Shown here: one piece after another, positions 11,643-23,685 of the stretch
Numbering within the stretch: the stretch's first letter is position 1
Layout: each line of letters opens with the position of its first letter
Source: Gonapodya prolifera JEL478
Taxonomy: Eukaryota; Monoblepharomycota; Monoblepharidomycetes; Monoblepharidales; Gonapodyaceae
Length of the DNA: 64,000 nucleotides
Direction of reading: 5' to 3'
Assembly: GCA_001574975.1 (NCBI GenBank)
Contig: KQ965801.1
Coordinates: 58,371-122,370, forward strand
Notes under the pieces: model-generated
Told to the model about the DNA's origin: nothing
What the model saw: only the letters and a program-made list of their open reading frames with translations
Databases searched by the model: none
Translations under genes and position numbers: made by a program

Positions 11643-13195
11643 ATGCCGATCTCTTCAACCTCAGAAGGCAGCGCCGCGTCGAAGGTCACACCTTTAATGC
11701 GTACCCGTTCAGCGGCAAGGGGCTCTTCGAGCATCGCTCAACACAACCGAGCTCTACCATCCAATCCTCCACCGCTCGACTCTCTCCTGCCCAAAATTCT
11801 CCACTATGTTTTTCCATTACTTCCGCCTCGTGTCGACCGTTCTCCCTTTCATCTCTCGCCGAACCCGTTCTGTGGCACGGTTGGCCATTCCCGGTTGTCT
11901 TGCTGGCGAAATCGGCCTACGGTGCGAGATTCTTGCACAAGAGGCGGCGCAAAGTGAGGAGGAGCACGAAGGAGACTTTATCTATGCTTGGAGTGTACCA
12001 ACTCCAAAGACTGTGGAGTTCCTGGACGATTTTGAAACAGCTCATTGTCTGGAAGACGTTAGTGGCGACAGCAGCTCCATGTGGGTCTCGTGCTCAGCGC
12101 ACGTGCACATTACTCAAGAGGAATTGGCGGAGTGTGGGGGTGACGTCGAGGATGCTATTTGGGCGAGTATGGGTGGTCATGACGGGAAGACGTTTTGCTT
12201 GGGTGGACGCCCGTAGAAACTCTCTGTGGTGACTCGACTATGCGGATCATCTTGGATATTCTAATGAAGGGCTCAAAACGATTCACAGCTTTCGACGATT
12301 CACCAACATGCGCGCACCGGACTTGAAAAGATTGTGCAGCTTTTATCAGTGGCATCTGTGAAAATCAGTCAGCTGAATTTATTCACCGCAAACGAGCCGT
12401 GGCAAACCGTGACCGAGGTCGAAATCGCATCTGTAAATGGCGGACTGCCGGTTGATATTGACGGATATGAGAATGCAGAAGCGACCATCGCAAGTTTGAA
12501 GGCTTTCCCTCATCTGCAGGAGCTTCGAGGTGAGCTCTTCTGGGATCAGGTTGTGGCTCAGCGTGTTGTGAGCTGCATGACCACTGAAGAAAGGTCTTCA
12601 GTTAGTACCTTCTTCATCTCTGTGGACCAGTACCTTTCCAGTGAGGACAGCGAAATTATGGGAACTTGGCCAGAACCCTTCTTGACGCACTTTCTGTGTT
12701 TCCGAATGTGACGGAGTTTGGCACGATCACCTTCGACTCGGGAGATCTCGGCTATGCGCCCGACGAGGGTCGCCTGGGGCACGTCTCATTCCCACTTCCC
12801 AATCTCACCATCTTGCACGTTCAAATAAACGCGTATAGTGAAGACCAGAGCTACGATCTGGGACAAATGAGCCCGCTCCTGGATTGGATCGCAAGTTTGG
12901 TGAATCTCAGCAGCAACTGAATCGGCGCTCGTACACATCGGACCTGCAATATGCTAAACTGGCGGAAAGTGTAGCCCTCAAAACGCTGAAGCGAAACATT
13001 GACAGTCTTACAGAAGAATCTTTTAGTGATGTTGTCCTCCAAGATTGAGTATGTGCAGGGCAATCGACAGAATGCTCGCGTCTGGGAATGCGACGGCACC
13101 GAAAAAAAGAGTATTCTGCTCTCGCAGCTGCGCTCAGAAAACGGTTGAAGGATGCTGGAATGAAAGCTGGTGGTAACGTAGCTTTGGCTTGATGT
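11643..13195 (+). pseudogene. F-box/LRR-like family copy B (frameshifted)
   Basis: Related to copy A along its whole length, in the opposite orientation. The F-box begins in one frame (SLLPKILHYVFPLLPPRV). The next part (SRRTRSVARLAIPGCLAGEIGLRC) is in a second frame from about 11806. Later blocks (WQTVTEVEIASVNGG; FPNVTEFGTITFDSGD; AESVALKTLKR) need further frame changes near 12220, 12690 and 12920. No splice sites explain these shifts, so a decayed gene is the simplest reading. Confidence 0.72.
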
Positions 13196-13584
13196 CAGTG
13201 CTTGTCGAAGAGGCACCCGCAAGTGACCGCCAGTACTAGGAAGGAAATTGAATCAGTCGTACATACATAACAGACCACTGGTACTGTTAGAAAATAATTC
13301 TTGCAATCACTTTTCGTGTTCCTGCAGTTCATCCGTCCTATTTCTATCCGCGCCGGTGTTATGAACGACGGGTTTGTCATGAAGGACGGTAGCTTCCGCG
13401 CAGCATTGCAACCTGAAATTCTTAATGATATACTTTAGTTTGTCACATAATCCCGACTTGCAACTAACACTCGTGGCAAATGATTAAGACGCACTGACAT
13501 GTGATCATAAGTTTGAAAAGCAACCTGTACGATAAATACTGTTACACATGTCAGACTACTGCACTCTTCGCACTTGCAATATAT
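13196..13584. other. Spacer between family copies
   Basis: About 390 bp of AT-rich sequence between copies B and C. No gene is recognised. Confidence 0.45.
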
Positions 13585-14645
13585 CTAGCCAAAACAACTA
13601 CAATGCCCTCCTTCCTTCCGACTTCCGCAACCTTTTCCGTGAATGCCGCCGACATCGCAGAAACACTCTTTGTCTTCGTACCAGCCCATTTTGAAGACTT
13701 CCTTTTCGAACTCTGTGTCCCAGGACTGCATGTACTCAACCTCATGAAGGACCACATGCACGTCAAACGATTCACGTTGTGAAAGGCTCTCGAAAAGTCG
13801 CTGGGCCATTTTGAGAGAAATGACTTCTGCCGTTTTGGCGTGCTGCAGTTTTCGACCGCTGGAATTAAGCTCCACTTGGACACAAAGGTGGAGGTTCTTC
13901 AGACTCTCCAAGTTTTTGATCCAATCCAAGAGCGGGTTCATGTCGTCCGGGTTGTAGTCCATATGTTCACTGTACGCGGTTAATTGAACATGCAAGGTGG
14001 TGAGGTTGGGAAGTGGGAAGGAGATGGGATCCCGTTTGCCATCTTCTCGGACGAAAGAAGGTTTGCTTGAGCTCAGGATCAAGGTGCCAAATTCCCTCAC
14101 GTTTGGAAACACAGAACGAGCGTTCAGGAGTGGTCGCGGCCATTTAGCGTACTCATTGTATACCAAACGGTACTGTTGTGGCGATAAATGGAAGGTCTGA
14201 ACACAAGACCTTTCCTCGACGGTTGTTTGGTGCACCACGTGCTCCACGGTGTCATCGTCAAGGAAGTATATGCCTTGAAGTACACGGATATGTGGGAATG
14301 CTTTCAAAATGAGAGCAATCCATTGTCCAGATCAATGTCACGACGCAAATGGCCACCTCTGGACTTGACTTCAAACTCTGTCACTGTGTTCCACGTAACA
14401 CCTGGTGCAAATAGATGCAATTCTACTATACCCATATCTTTGACAGAAAGGAGTCGAAATCGGGTCAGGCCTGGTTGCGTTGGCAAAGCGTCTTAAGCAT
14501 CGCATCATCTCTCGTTGTCTATACTCTGAATATTCTTTGTCCATAAATTTCCCACATAGAAAGAGCCGTCACAAAGATTCGTACGCGGCGACCTCCCAGA
14601 GTGGAATCTCTGCCAGTAGTACTGAACTACAGACTTTCGTTGTGC
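13585..14645 (-). pseudogene. F-box/LRR-like family copy C (5'-truncated, frameshifted)
   Basis: Matches the middle and C-terminal part of copy A: TLGGRR-like sequence near 14600, TWNTVTEFEV at about 14400, FPHIRVLQGIYF and FPNVREFGTLIL at 14300-14080, then LPNLTTLHVQL. The F-box is missing. Reading frame changes occur near 14300 and 14490. The C-terminus also departs from the family ending after the EFEKEVFK segment. Confidence 0.7.
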
Positions 14646-14679
14646 TTGAGCGGCAGCGCGCTTCCCAGAGGGCATTTCC

Positions 14680-15243
14680 GTGACGATGAGGTGGTCACAA
14701 CCCTTGTTTAACGCATGTTCAGTTTTTCCAAATGTGACGGAATTCGGAACGATTACCTGGGACTCAGTAAATCCACAATACAGGTCCGAACTTGGACGTC
14801 CAGGCCACCCCGCCGTACCTCTACCCAACCTTACCACATTGCACATCAAAATATCTGCTTTGAGCAGCGATCAAGACTATTCTCTGGAGGTAATGGACCC
14901 ACTGCTGGAGTGGATTGCAAGTTTGGAGAACCTTTCAATCGTACGACTGGGGTTTACATTGTTTTTGTGTCAAAGAGGGTGCACATCAGATACGAAGTAT
15001 GGCACGTTTGTGGAGAAATGTGCCTTGGAAATGGCACGTCGACTCTTCATGCGCCTTACCGCTGGTTCTTTCAATCATGTGGTACTGGAAGACATTGAGT
15101 ACGTGCGGTGGGACCTGCAGAGCGATACTCACTCAGAGTGGACTGGTACAGGTTCCAAAGGTGTCTTCACAATGAGATCAGGGTTCGTGAGGCGACTGAA
15201 GGAATTCAGTGAAAAGGAAGGTGTCCGCATAGTTTGTGCATAG
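14680..15243 (+). pseudogene. F-box/LRR-like family copy D (C-terminal fragment)
   Basis: An open frame of 187 codons covers only the C-terminal third of the family (FPNVTEFGTITWDS, LPNLTTLHIKI, LLEWIASLENLS, ending GVRIVCA then stop). The amino-terminal two thirds, including the F-box, are absent. The frame begins at an abrupt junction with the inverted copy C at 14645-14690. It could be expressed as a short protein but is probably a remnant. Confidence 0.65.
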
Positions 15244-15388
15244 ATATCGTGACTATGTTTAGCAGTTTAGGGAAATATGTAGAAGAGGATCACGGTCCGA
15301 GAGTAAAGAGTTACCCGTGCACTTGAATGTCCACAAGACACATGGCACAGAAAGGTTTCGTTGACGCTACCCATCCTTTCTAAGCACA

Positions 15389-17963
15389 ATGAGCGGTGAG
15401 GAAGAATTGAAATCAATGTCCAGCAAAGATTTATCACCAGATTCGACGTTAACACCTGTCGTTCTCCCCCGTGGTCAGCGTTTTACGAAGCTTCCCGTGA
15501 CCCTCGATATCCAGACGGCCCGGACACCACTCGTAGGCCGTCAGAGTCCCCAGAGAGAGACAGGTACAAGCTCGATCCGGATCCCCGGGACGACTACCGC
15601 GACACGCGCGACGACTACCCCCGAGAGGACTACGGCGAAGCAGACGCACACCATCCCGGCGGTGGACCAGACAGGGGAGCCGGGCCGAGGGGTAAAGACT
15701 GGCGGGCTGCACCTTACGGAGGTGGAAGAGGCGGTGGTGGCGGGAGCGGGTACGAATGGGATCCCAAGAAGAAGGATAGCAGGGTATACGTTGGAAATCT
15801 GTCCTACGAAGTGAGGAATGAGGATTTGGAGGAATTCCTAACTAAAGGTATGTAAAGAGGCTGGTGCGGTGGTCGAAGCAAGTGGAGGGCGGGATGTGGT
15901 TGGGCGGTGGAAGGTTGAAGCGGGAAATCGCATTGGAACAAATGGGATCCAGTAGAGGCCCACTTGTCCACTCCAGTTTTGTGACGACGCACCAAACTGC
16001 CTGGACGTCCAATCGCCGCTCTGTGTTCTTACCCGGACTTTCTTACCACCCCTTGCCCTTCACCACTCTCCTCCATCGCTCAGCCGGCCCTGTCGTCCAC
16101 GCCGAAGTCCTGATGAACCCTTCAGGTCGTTCCAAGGGCTGCGGTGTCGCCGAGTTCGAGACACCCGAGGACGCCCAGCGGGCAATCCGCGAGCTTGCGG
16201 AGCAGAATCTGATGGGGAGGAAGGTGTTCGTGCGTGAGGTAGGTTGTGGGGGCTGATAGAAGAGGTCGTTGCACCGAACGAACACTGTCTTCCCCCTCTG
16301 TTACGAATCTCACACTTATCTCGCCCAACTGACTAGGACCGCGAGACTGGTGCGACGTTCTACCGCGGCCCGGACGGCACATCTCGTCCACCCCGCGGCC
16401 CACCTCGCGGCAGAGGAGGATACGGACGCGGCGGATATGGAGGTGGAGGTGGAAGGGGAGGACCCGTCGATGAAGGCGACCCCACGGGACGACAGGTGTA
16501 CATCGTGAACGTGAGTGTGCGGCTGATTGCGGTCGTCGTCGACCTCCTCGACATCCCCGACCGAGGAACTTACACCACACTCCGGCTTACAGCTCCCCTA
16601 CATCATTGCGTGGCAAGACCTCAAAGACCTGTTTCGCCAAGCCGGTGGCGTTGTGCGCGCCGACGTGCACGTCGGGCCCGACGGTCGTTCCAAAGGAACA
16701 GGAAGCGTGCTGTACGAGACGGAGGACGAGGCGAGGCGGGCCGTGTGTGAGTTGGCGTTGCTCGTCGGGTGGATTTGGGCGGGTGGACTGACGTTGGTGC
16801 CTGGGTGATGTTGGACGATGTGCAGCGCTGTTCGACAAGTACGAGTGGCATGGAAGGTTGTTGGAAGTCCGAGAGGTGGGCGTCGTGTGTGGGTGGATGG
16901 GGGGAAGGGGTGGATGAGTGCGTCGCCCGGTGGGGGAGAGTGGAATGTGCGCGGTGAAAAGATGGGACCGGGGTATAAATCGAGCAGCCACGCATGGCGA
17001 GGAGGGGGGCAGATGGAGCCTTTAAGCTCACGAAGGTTTCGGTGTTGAGGCGAGGGGGAAGGAGACTCTGGCGCCGTGAACGTAGTGGTGGGGCGAGGAT
17101 TGTATGGGGCTCAGGAGGCATGTGATTTAGTTGGATTGGCGGGAGTGGTTGCTGACTGGCGAACTTTTCTTCGTTCCCCTTGGCGGCGTGGCGTGGCGTA
17201 TCTCTGGCGTCTGGTGGCTGGCGACTGGTGTGGCGGCGGCGCGATGACTGGCGACGGCGATCCACCTGGCGCGTGGACACTTCCGACCTCCTCCCAACCA
17301 TCCTCGACCTTCCCGGTACTTTCACTTCGGCAACCCAGGACCGCTTCCCAACGCAACCTCCTCGCGGATCGACCTTCCCAAGGATGCCGTCAGGGTACAA
17401 CGGCCCAGGCGGATACGGCGGCGGAGGAGGGATTTACGGTGGTGGGGGCGACGGTGGGGGCGGGTGGGGTGGACGCGGCGGATACGGAGGTGGTGGTTAC
17501 GGTGGGGGTGGTTATGGGGGAGGAGGCTACGGCGGTGGTGGGTACTGGGGCGCAGGTGGTGGGGGGTATGAAGGTGGTGGCTACGGTGGTGGTGGTGGAG
17601 GATACGGCGGCGGCGGAGGGTATGGCGGGCCCAGTGGCGGATACAGTGGTGGCGGAGGGTACAACGGAGGTGGGGGAGGGTACGGTGGCGGTGGGGGATA
17701 CGGAGGAGGCGGGTGGTTCGATGGAGGATACGGTGCGTTGTGTTTTTCTGGCCTCCGAAAGGCTCCACGGGCTCATTTAACACGCTTCAGGTGATTACGG
17801 CGCTGGAAGTGGCGGAATGGATGGGTACGGTGCTGGAGGTGCTGGCGCCGGTTACGGAATGGGCGGAGGTGCGGCTGCTGGCGGTGGGGGCGGCCCTATG
17901 AGGGGAGGTGGAGGCGGGCGTGGCGGGTCGCAGGTGTATAACCGGATCGTGTTTGAGAAGTGA
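15389..17963 (+). CDS. GBP2: Gbp2/Hrb1-like RNA-binding protein with two RRMs and a Gly-rich tail
   Basis: Shuttling nuclear mRNA-binding protein; Gbp2/Hrb1 relatives couple transcription and mRNA quality control to export. Eight exons join in phase to 491 codons: 15389-15395, 15479-15847, 16084-16238, 16337-16510, 16593-16746, 16826-16875, 17339-17732, 17791-17963. Order: charged Asp/Arg-rich amino terminus; RRM1 with RVYVGNLSY and KGCGVAEF ending MGRKVFVRED; an RG-rich linker; RRM2 with QVYIVNLPY, WQDLKDLF, VVRADVHV and KGTGSVLYETEDEARRA ending GRLLEVREDRF; then about 150 residues of (Y)GGGG repeats and the end SQVYNRIVFEK. Both RRMs and the LEVRE joint match Gbp2/Hrb1 closely. The family's third RRM is not seen; Gly repeats take its place. 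The first coding exon is only 7 nt. Confidence 0.85.
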
Positions 17964-18314
17964 AGTCGGGTGATGTATTAAGAAGTGATGCAGGCTGCTC
18001 TTACAAGCGAGAAGGTTCTGTGCAGAAGTGAGTTTAAGAGATACGATATGTACCTAAAATGAGGATAAAATCGAGTTGAGTGATGCACGAGTAGTCATTT
18101 TGTGTCGAGAACTGAAAAGCTCGTTGGCCGAACTTGATCGATATCGCAGCACTTGCCGGCAACTTCTTTCAAATATGCATCGCGACTCAAAATTTCAACG
18201 TAAAACTGACAATTCAAATTAATTTACTAATGTAATGTGCCTTTCAGCCTCCGATCCCCTTCCACGTGGCCCTAAAGCGTTGTACCATTCCTCTTTAACG
18301 TGACACTGTGAGTG
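17964..18314. other. Intergenic region
   Basis: About 350 bp, AT-rich after 18040. It would hold the 3' ends of both convergent loci. Nothing else is recognised. Confidence 0.45.
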
Positions 18315-19800
18315 TCACGACTTCACAGCAACACGAAAACCCGCTTGCCACCCAATGGACATTATTCGCTTTTGAAACGCTTCTCTTATCTCACCGATAG
18401 GTCTTTCATCTGTGCCTCTCCACACGGAGTGAAACCCACGGTCCACGTTGCACCGTACATAGACGACATCTTCCAGAACCACCCAACGTCTGAGAATCGG
18501 TCGCCCGAACACTTTGAAAAAGCTTATCAATCATCATCTTAGCAAGATCTTCTGCCTCGTCCGCATGCTTTTCTCCCGTTCTGAAACCTCTGCGTTCCAG
18601 CTCCAATCGCAGCCGAAGACGTATCCGTGTGAGTTTTTGCAAACTTGAGATCCAATTCAGAACGGGGTCCATTGCCGTGAGGGGATGGTGCTTGTCATTG
18701 CTCAAGGCACTTATATCGACGTGCAATATCCTGAGATCGGGAAGAGGAAAAGATGGGTGACCCTGCTGACCACGTTCTGCGACGAAATGTGGATCGCCCG
18801 TGCGGAAGCAGATGGTTCCGAACTCTGTCGCACTCGGAAAGACCAAAAGGGAGTTGAATAGGGGTTGAGGCCAGCGTCGTGTGCTCAAACCTCGGTGGAC
18901 CAATGATTGTTGTGGGGTCAAATGAAAGGTCTACACGGGTTCCTTTGGTTCGATTACGGTGATACCATTCAGAACAAAATGAGACGATGACCCAGTAAAG
19001 AAAGACACGCCACGGAGCACGCAAAGGTAAGGGAATGTTTGTAAAGTGCGGGCGACATCGGCCGGCATTGCACGTCTTATGGATGCGACTTCAACATCCG
19101 TCACCGTATTCCAGGTCATGCCGCGGTTATTAAGTTCCAATTCACGAATTTCAAATATCGATAATGTTGAAACCAGCTTGAAGTGCTTCAAGCTTGGTTG
19201 CGTGTTCGCAAATCGCTCAAGCAATGAATCGTTGCAATTCCTCCTTCGCAAACGGCCAGATGGTCCCATAAGGTGAGTTTGGCCACGGAGAGTTGCAGCA
19301 TTCGTCCACCCAAGCTCATGCCACGGCCGCCTTCGATGAGCCTTGACCAAAGGGCACTTTCGACATCGCCACCACAATTACGACATTCATCCGGTGATAC
19401 CCGGATTTGTACCGAGCATGCAAACCATATGGTCCCACTGCTTCGATCCAGACATTGTCCGTTCTCAAAAAGCGGGAGAGGAATCGGATGGTTTCGAAAG
19501 GTTGCGCTTCCACATTATCGAAGACAGCCGGAATATCGCCCCCGGTGTGCATGATGCTCTTTGCGAGAATTTCGCATTGGAGTCCGACTTCACCGTTCGG
19601 GCAGCCGGGAGTACAAGAACGTGCGGCCGCTTAATCCGGCGAGAGACGCGAGGAAGGTCCGCATAGACGGCCCGTGGTGGAAGAAAGCGGAAGATGCGAT
19701 GTAGGAGCTCCGGCGGCAAAGTGCCAAGTGATGGAACGTCGGAGCGTGGGTGTAAATCATCCGGTTGATTTCGGGAGCTGTCGCTGGGAGCGCACAACAT
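18315..19800 (-). pseudogene. F-box/LRR-like family copy E (multiply frameshifted)
   Basis: Full-length but broken relative of copy A. The F-box (TLPPELLHRIFRFLPPR, at about 19700) is well kept. The following blocks lie in different frames: VWIEAVGPYG..ARYKSG (19400-19450), WNTVTDVEVAS (about 19100), FPSATEFGTICF (18830), and the ending VVLEDVVYVRC then QAGFRVAVK (18315-18500). No intron signals account for the shifts. The likely ancestral ATG is near 19800. Confidence 0.72.
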
Positions 19801-20368
19801 TTCACGCTGTTCAGTGATAGCCTTCGAAGTGGTAACGTCGGTCGGCGCCGAGGCAACAATAGTATCGTCCGGGAGACAAGTTTCTTCTGTGGACGTCCTC
19901 TCAGCAAGAGCATTCGGCCAAATTGATTCAAGCGTCAAGACTATCCCCAGAACTACGTTCAAAATTGATTCGAACAAATTTAATCAGCTAAATACGATTT
20001 ATTGCGTTTCTGCTGGGGGATGCAGCGGAGGCGGGTGGTTCAATGGCGACCTTTTGCTGCGGCGTCGACATGGAGACGCCTCACAAGTCAAACGCCGTGC
20101 CGACAGAAGCGTTACAGAGGGGGATGGCGCTGGAGGCATTTTCCGGCTACTTCAGGGGTGGTGGTCCATGCAGCGCTTACAGGGACTCACGCCGTTCTAC
20201 ATGAGCTTAAATGACTCAGTACGTGCCTTAGAGGAACCCCGGGAACGAACTTTTAACCTCCCATATATGATAAACAACCAACATGTCGGGATCATGGTAG
20301 TACACCAGTCGTTATCTAACGTCAAACCACTGAGTACCTTCACTATATTCATATCATTCCATCAAGTG

Positions 20369-21620
20369 TCATACCTTCACCTCAACACGAACACCCGCTT
20401 GACCTCCAATCGATCTGACCCTCCTTTGAAAGGCCGCCCTTATCCCAGCGACAGGCCTTGCATTGGTGCCGCTCCACTCTGTGCGAACACCGCGGTCCAC
20501 GCTGTAGCGCATGTAAGAAACGGCTTCGAGTATGACGTAACATCTTGACGCCGGTCCGCGTAAATATCGATACAGCCTCTCTGTCATCCTCAGGGCAAGA
20601 TCTTCTACCGCCCGTGCATAATTTTCTCCTGTCACGTCATTTCTTTGGTCGAGATTCAATTGGATTCCAAGATGTATGCATGCGAGGTTCACCAGCCTTG
20701 AGATCCACTCCAGAAGCGGGCCTGCATTTTTAGGGGATGGTACTTATCACTGCTTAAGTCGACGATGTGGACGTGCAATGTGGTGAGATGGGGGAGTGGA
20801 AAGGTCGGATGACCTGGCCGTCCTTCCTGTGGACCGTACGGACGTGGATCCCCCGAGTCGAAACAGATGGTGCCAAACTCTCTCACGTTCGGGAAAATGA
20901 GGAGCGAGTTAAGCAGTGGCTGAGGCCAGTCCAGTGAGGAGAGGCCAATGTGGATGAACGATTGTTGTGGAGAAAAAGAAGCGAGTGCACCAGTGTTCTC
21001 CGCTTGACGGGTACGCGGTCAATAACTAGTTGAGAAGAGTCCCCGGTGAGGAAGGACACGCCACGGAGTACCCGAAGTTGGGGGAATGCTTGTACGATGA
21101 GGCTGATGTCTCGTACTTCTTAGTCTTCATGGTGAGCGATGTCAACCGGCCTTCCATTCAGTTTAATGGACATGACTTCCACTTCCGTCACGGTATTCCA
21201 TGCGTCATGTCGGCTATAAAGTCCCAACTCATCGGTTTCCACATAAGTAGTTGAGAACAGCTTAAAACGCGTCAAGCGAGGCCGTGTGTTTGCAAATCGT
21301 CGCAAGGCTGCCACTGTTGAAACCCCGCTCTCAGAGAGTCCGAGATGGTCTCACATGGTGAATTTCCCAGATGGTGCCACATGGTGAGTTTCGCCACAGA
21401 GGCAACCGTCATGCGGTTGCCCACTCCGATCCTTTCCCATATGACTCCCTCATGTCGCCGCCACGATCTTTCAATTCCTCTGGCGATACTCGGACATAAA
21501 CCGAGCATGCTACCAATATAGCGCTGCCACTTTGATCCGGACAGTGTCCATTCTCCAAGCGGGAGAGGAATTGCACGTTGTCGAGAGGCCGAAGATCGGG
21601 CTCTTCTCGACCAGTTCATG
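20369..21620 (-). pseudogene. F-box/LRR-like family copy F (truncated, decayed)
   Basis: The C-terminal part is well kept (20369-20692: SYMRYSVDRGVRTEWSG, AFQRRVRS, GVRVEVKV then stop). A middle block is at 20700-20890 (REFGTICFDSGDP). Earlier blocks at 21120-21314 (RRFANTRPRLTRFKLFS, WNTVTEVEV) are in other frames with stops between. The F-box is not found before the ankyrin-like sequence begins near 21620. The 19801-20368 interval upstream of copy E carries no recognised gene. Confidence 0.68.
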
Positions 21621-21627
21621 AGCTTCT

Positions 21628-22493
21628 TTGGCGCCCACCCACCTCCATCCCTTCTGGCTGACGCTCTTATTGTTGCGTGTGACCGTGGCAATTCTTCTCC
21701 TCGATTGCGGTGCCGTCATAAAGGATGCCGCTGCAATTTCAAAAACTGCAGCCAAACTCGGCCTGTTGAAAGTTCTGGTAGCGGTTTTCAGTCGAGGGCA
21801 TGTACCAAACGGGCATCTTGTTCTCAGTGCTGCTCGCCATGGACATACAAGTTCAGTGAAACTTCTCCTTGATCAGTATCCTATAACGCGACCACGTGCT
21901 CGCAATGCACTCGCTGTCGTTCAGCGGCATGGACGATGCGATGTTGTGAAACCCATAATTACACTCGCGCCGGACTGTTTTGTGGCCTCGGATTCGTGGG
22001 TGGAATTAGCAGCCAGATCCCGCCATTGCACTGCAATCATCAAAGACCTTTTTCATTCTACACCCTCGGCACAATCATCCTGGACCCGAAAACACTGCTC
22101 CTCACAGCAACCAAAGCTGGTCACACAGGCGCGGTCAGAGTCATTTTGCGGCACTTCCACGACACTGTGCACGAGTTCTATGCTTTGGAGGAATTCTGGT
22201 CAGCCGTTCAAGCATGTTTCACAGCACACCTTGCCGGAGCTCTTCTCGGATTTGGACGTCAAAGCGCCAGGCAAAGTGCAGCACAACGGCTTCTTGTCAT
22301 CGCAGCGAGTGAGGGATGCATGAAAGCGCTCCGGAAGATTCTCATTGCGCTGCGGAGTGAACTGCTTGCCGATATTCACAACGGGGATGGCGCCGCGCTC
22401 ATTGCTGCGGTGGAATCAGGAATGGCGGCGGCAGTGGAATTCCTTCTTCGGCGTGGAGCGGACGTACAGGCCCAATGGGGGGGAGAGCAATGA
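21628..22493 (+). pseudogene. Ankyrin-repeat protein, broken
   Basis: Four or more ankyrin-like helices are visible: HLVLSAARHGHTSSVKLLLDQ-type at about 21810, TLLLTATKAGHTGAVRVIL at 22090, LLVIAASEGCMKALRKIL at 22290 and ALIAAVESGMAAAVEFLL at 22400, ending in a stop at 22491-22493. The first block is in one frame and the rest in another, with a shift near 22050-22080 and no good intron. No in-frame ATG precedes the first repeat; it directly abuts the decayed F-box copy, so the 5' end is probably lost. Ankyrin arrays mediate protein-protein binding; no specific role can be assigned. Confidence 0.62.
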
Positions 22494-22566
22494 AAGTGGC
22501 CAAGAGGCGAAAGTATCAGGCTGTTCTCGATGTGTTGTCGCAACACATCCGTACTCATTCATGACA

Positions 22567-22623
22567 TTGTCCACATTTTTCCTCCGGATTAAGTTTGATA
22601 CTAGTACTGTTACTCCAATTATG
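22567..22623 (+). repeat. Direct repeat, left copy
   Basis: About 57 bp that recurs at 23405-23461 with roughly 80% identity. Shared core pieces are catttttcctc and actgttactccaatta. Confidence 0.75.
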
Positions 22624-23404
22624 AATTTCACCGCCCTGTATGCCGTGTTTTTGTTCTCTCCCCCAAACCATTTTATTTATTAGCACATTTAGCACATTTT
22701 GACAATTAACCCCAACCACCAAACACGACGAGCAGAGCAGCACGGAAGACAATCAATGCGCCCATCAGCATCCTTGGCAATAGAGGACCCCCTCTTGCTG
22801 TCCACCGTTGCTCACGATCGAGGTATCCATTGCCTTTCACTTCAAATGCACCGCATTCGAGTGCATGTAATAGTACCAGCCAAATGAATACAATACGACT
22901 ATGCTTCGCCCAGAAACCTTCGCCCAGTCGGTCCTCGTCTCGAGATGTCGGTAGGGCAGTATCGCGGTTTTGAAATCAACGCGAGGGCATCGGTACGCCG
23001 CTTCGGGCCGCCATTATGGACGGCGTCCGACAGGGCTCGGCACCAGCTGGGCGTTACCCCGAGGCACAACGCCAATCCCGGCGCACACTGCACACCCACC
23101 TCCGCGACAGTTTTCCCATCGTCACGTCCAGCTCCACGTCTGATACATTGGAGTCAACCGAGAGACGTTGTCTCAACGAATGGCATGATGTGATGGCTGA
23201 AAACACTTGCGAAGAACGCCATGCGGCCGTCGCCGCGAAAAGGGTGGTCCTGCCATCCATCACGATCCTGTTGAGCTTCTCGGTGAAGGAAAAGCTCTCG
23301 ATTTCCATCGGCGATGAGCTTTTCCGTCGGTGTCGCAAAAATGAAAAATGGTTCAAATATTCAAATGGTACAAATAATTTGAGAGACCAAAAGCACGGCA
23401 TCGC

Positions 23405-23461
23405 CCTGTCCTCATTTTTCCTCTGAATTAAATACGATACTAGAACTGTTACTCCAATTAC
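23405..23461 (+). repeat. Direct repeat, right copy
   Basis: Counterpart of 22567-22623. The two are about 840 bp apart in the same orientation. Confidence 0.75.
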
Positions 23462-23685
23462 GACCGTGCACGCTTGCTAAATTTAGTGTAACTGACATAT
23501 TTTTTGTTCTTGGCGGAGATCCCAAATGGAGTCCGGACAAGCGGAATAAGTGTAATTAACGTCACAATGGACGAATAAAGCCAATTCATGAAGTGAACGG
23601 GTCTTCCCTTCAATTCTTCCGTTGGAAGATTACACCTTTTAATTTTAGACATTTTACCCATCGGCAACCGTTACTGTCTCTCAAA

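Larger units (their letters stand above)
22494..23685. other. Intergenic region with a diverged direct repeat
   Basis: About 1.2 kb without a convincing gene. A minus-strand frame at 23054-23401 is open but unlike anything I know. The two repeat copies listed separately flank an 840-bp interval. Confidence 0.45.

Noticed and set aside
17322-17783. Long antisense frames over the Gly-rich region of the Gbp2-like gene.
   Set aside because: They are shadows of the repetitive GGY codons, composed of His/Thr/Pro repeats with no independent support.
22899-23401. Minus-strand frames that could be a transposon protein.
   Set aside because: No recognisable motif, and they do not align with any element in this window; only the flanking direct repeat can be supported.
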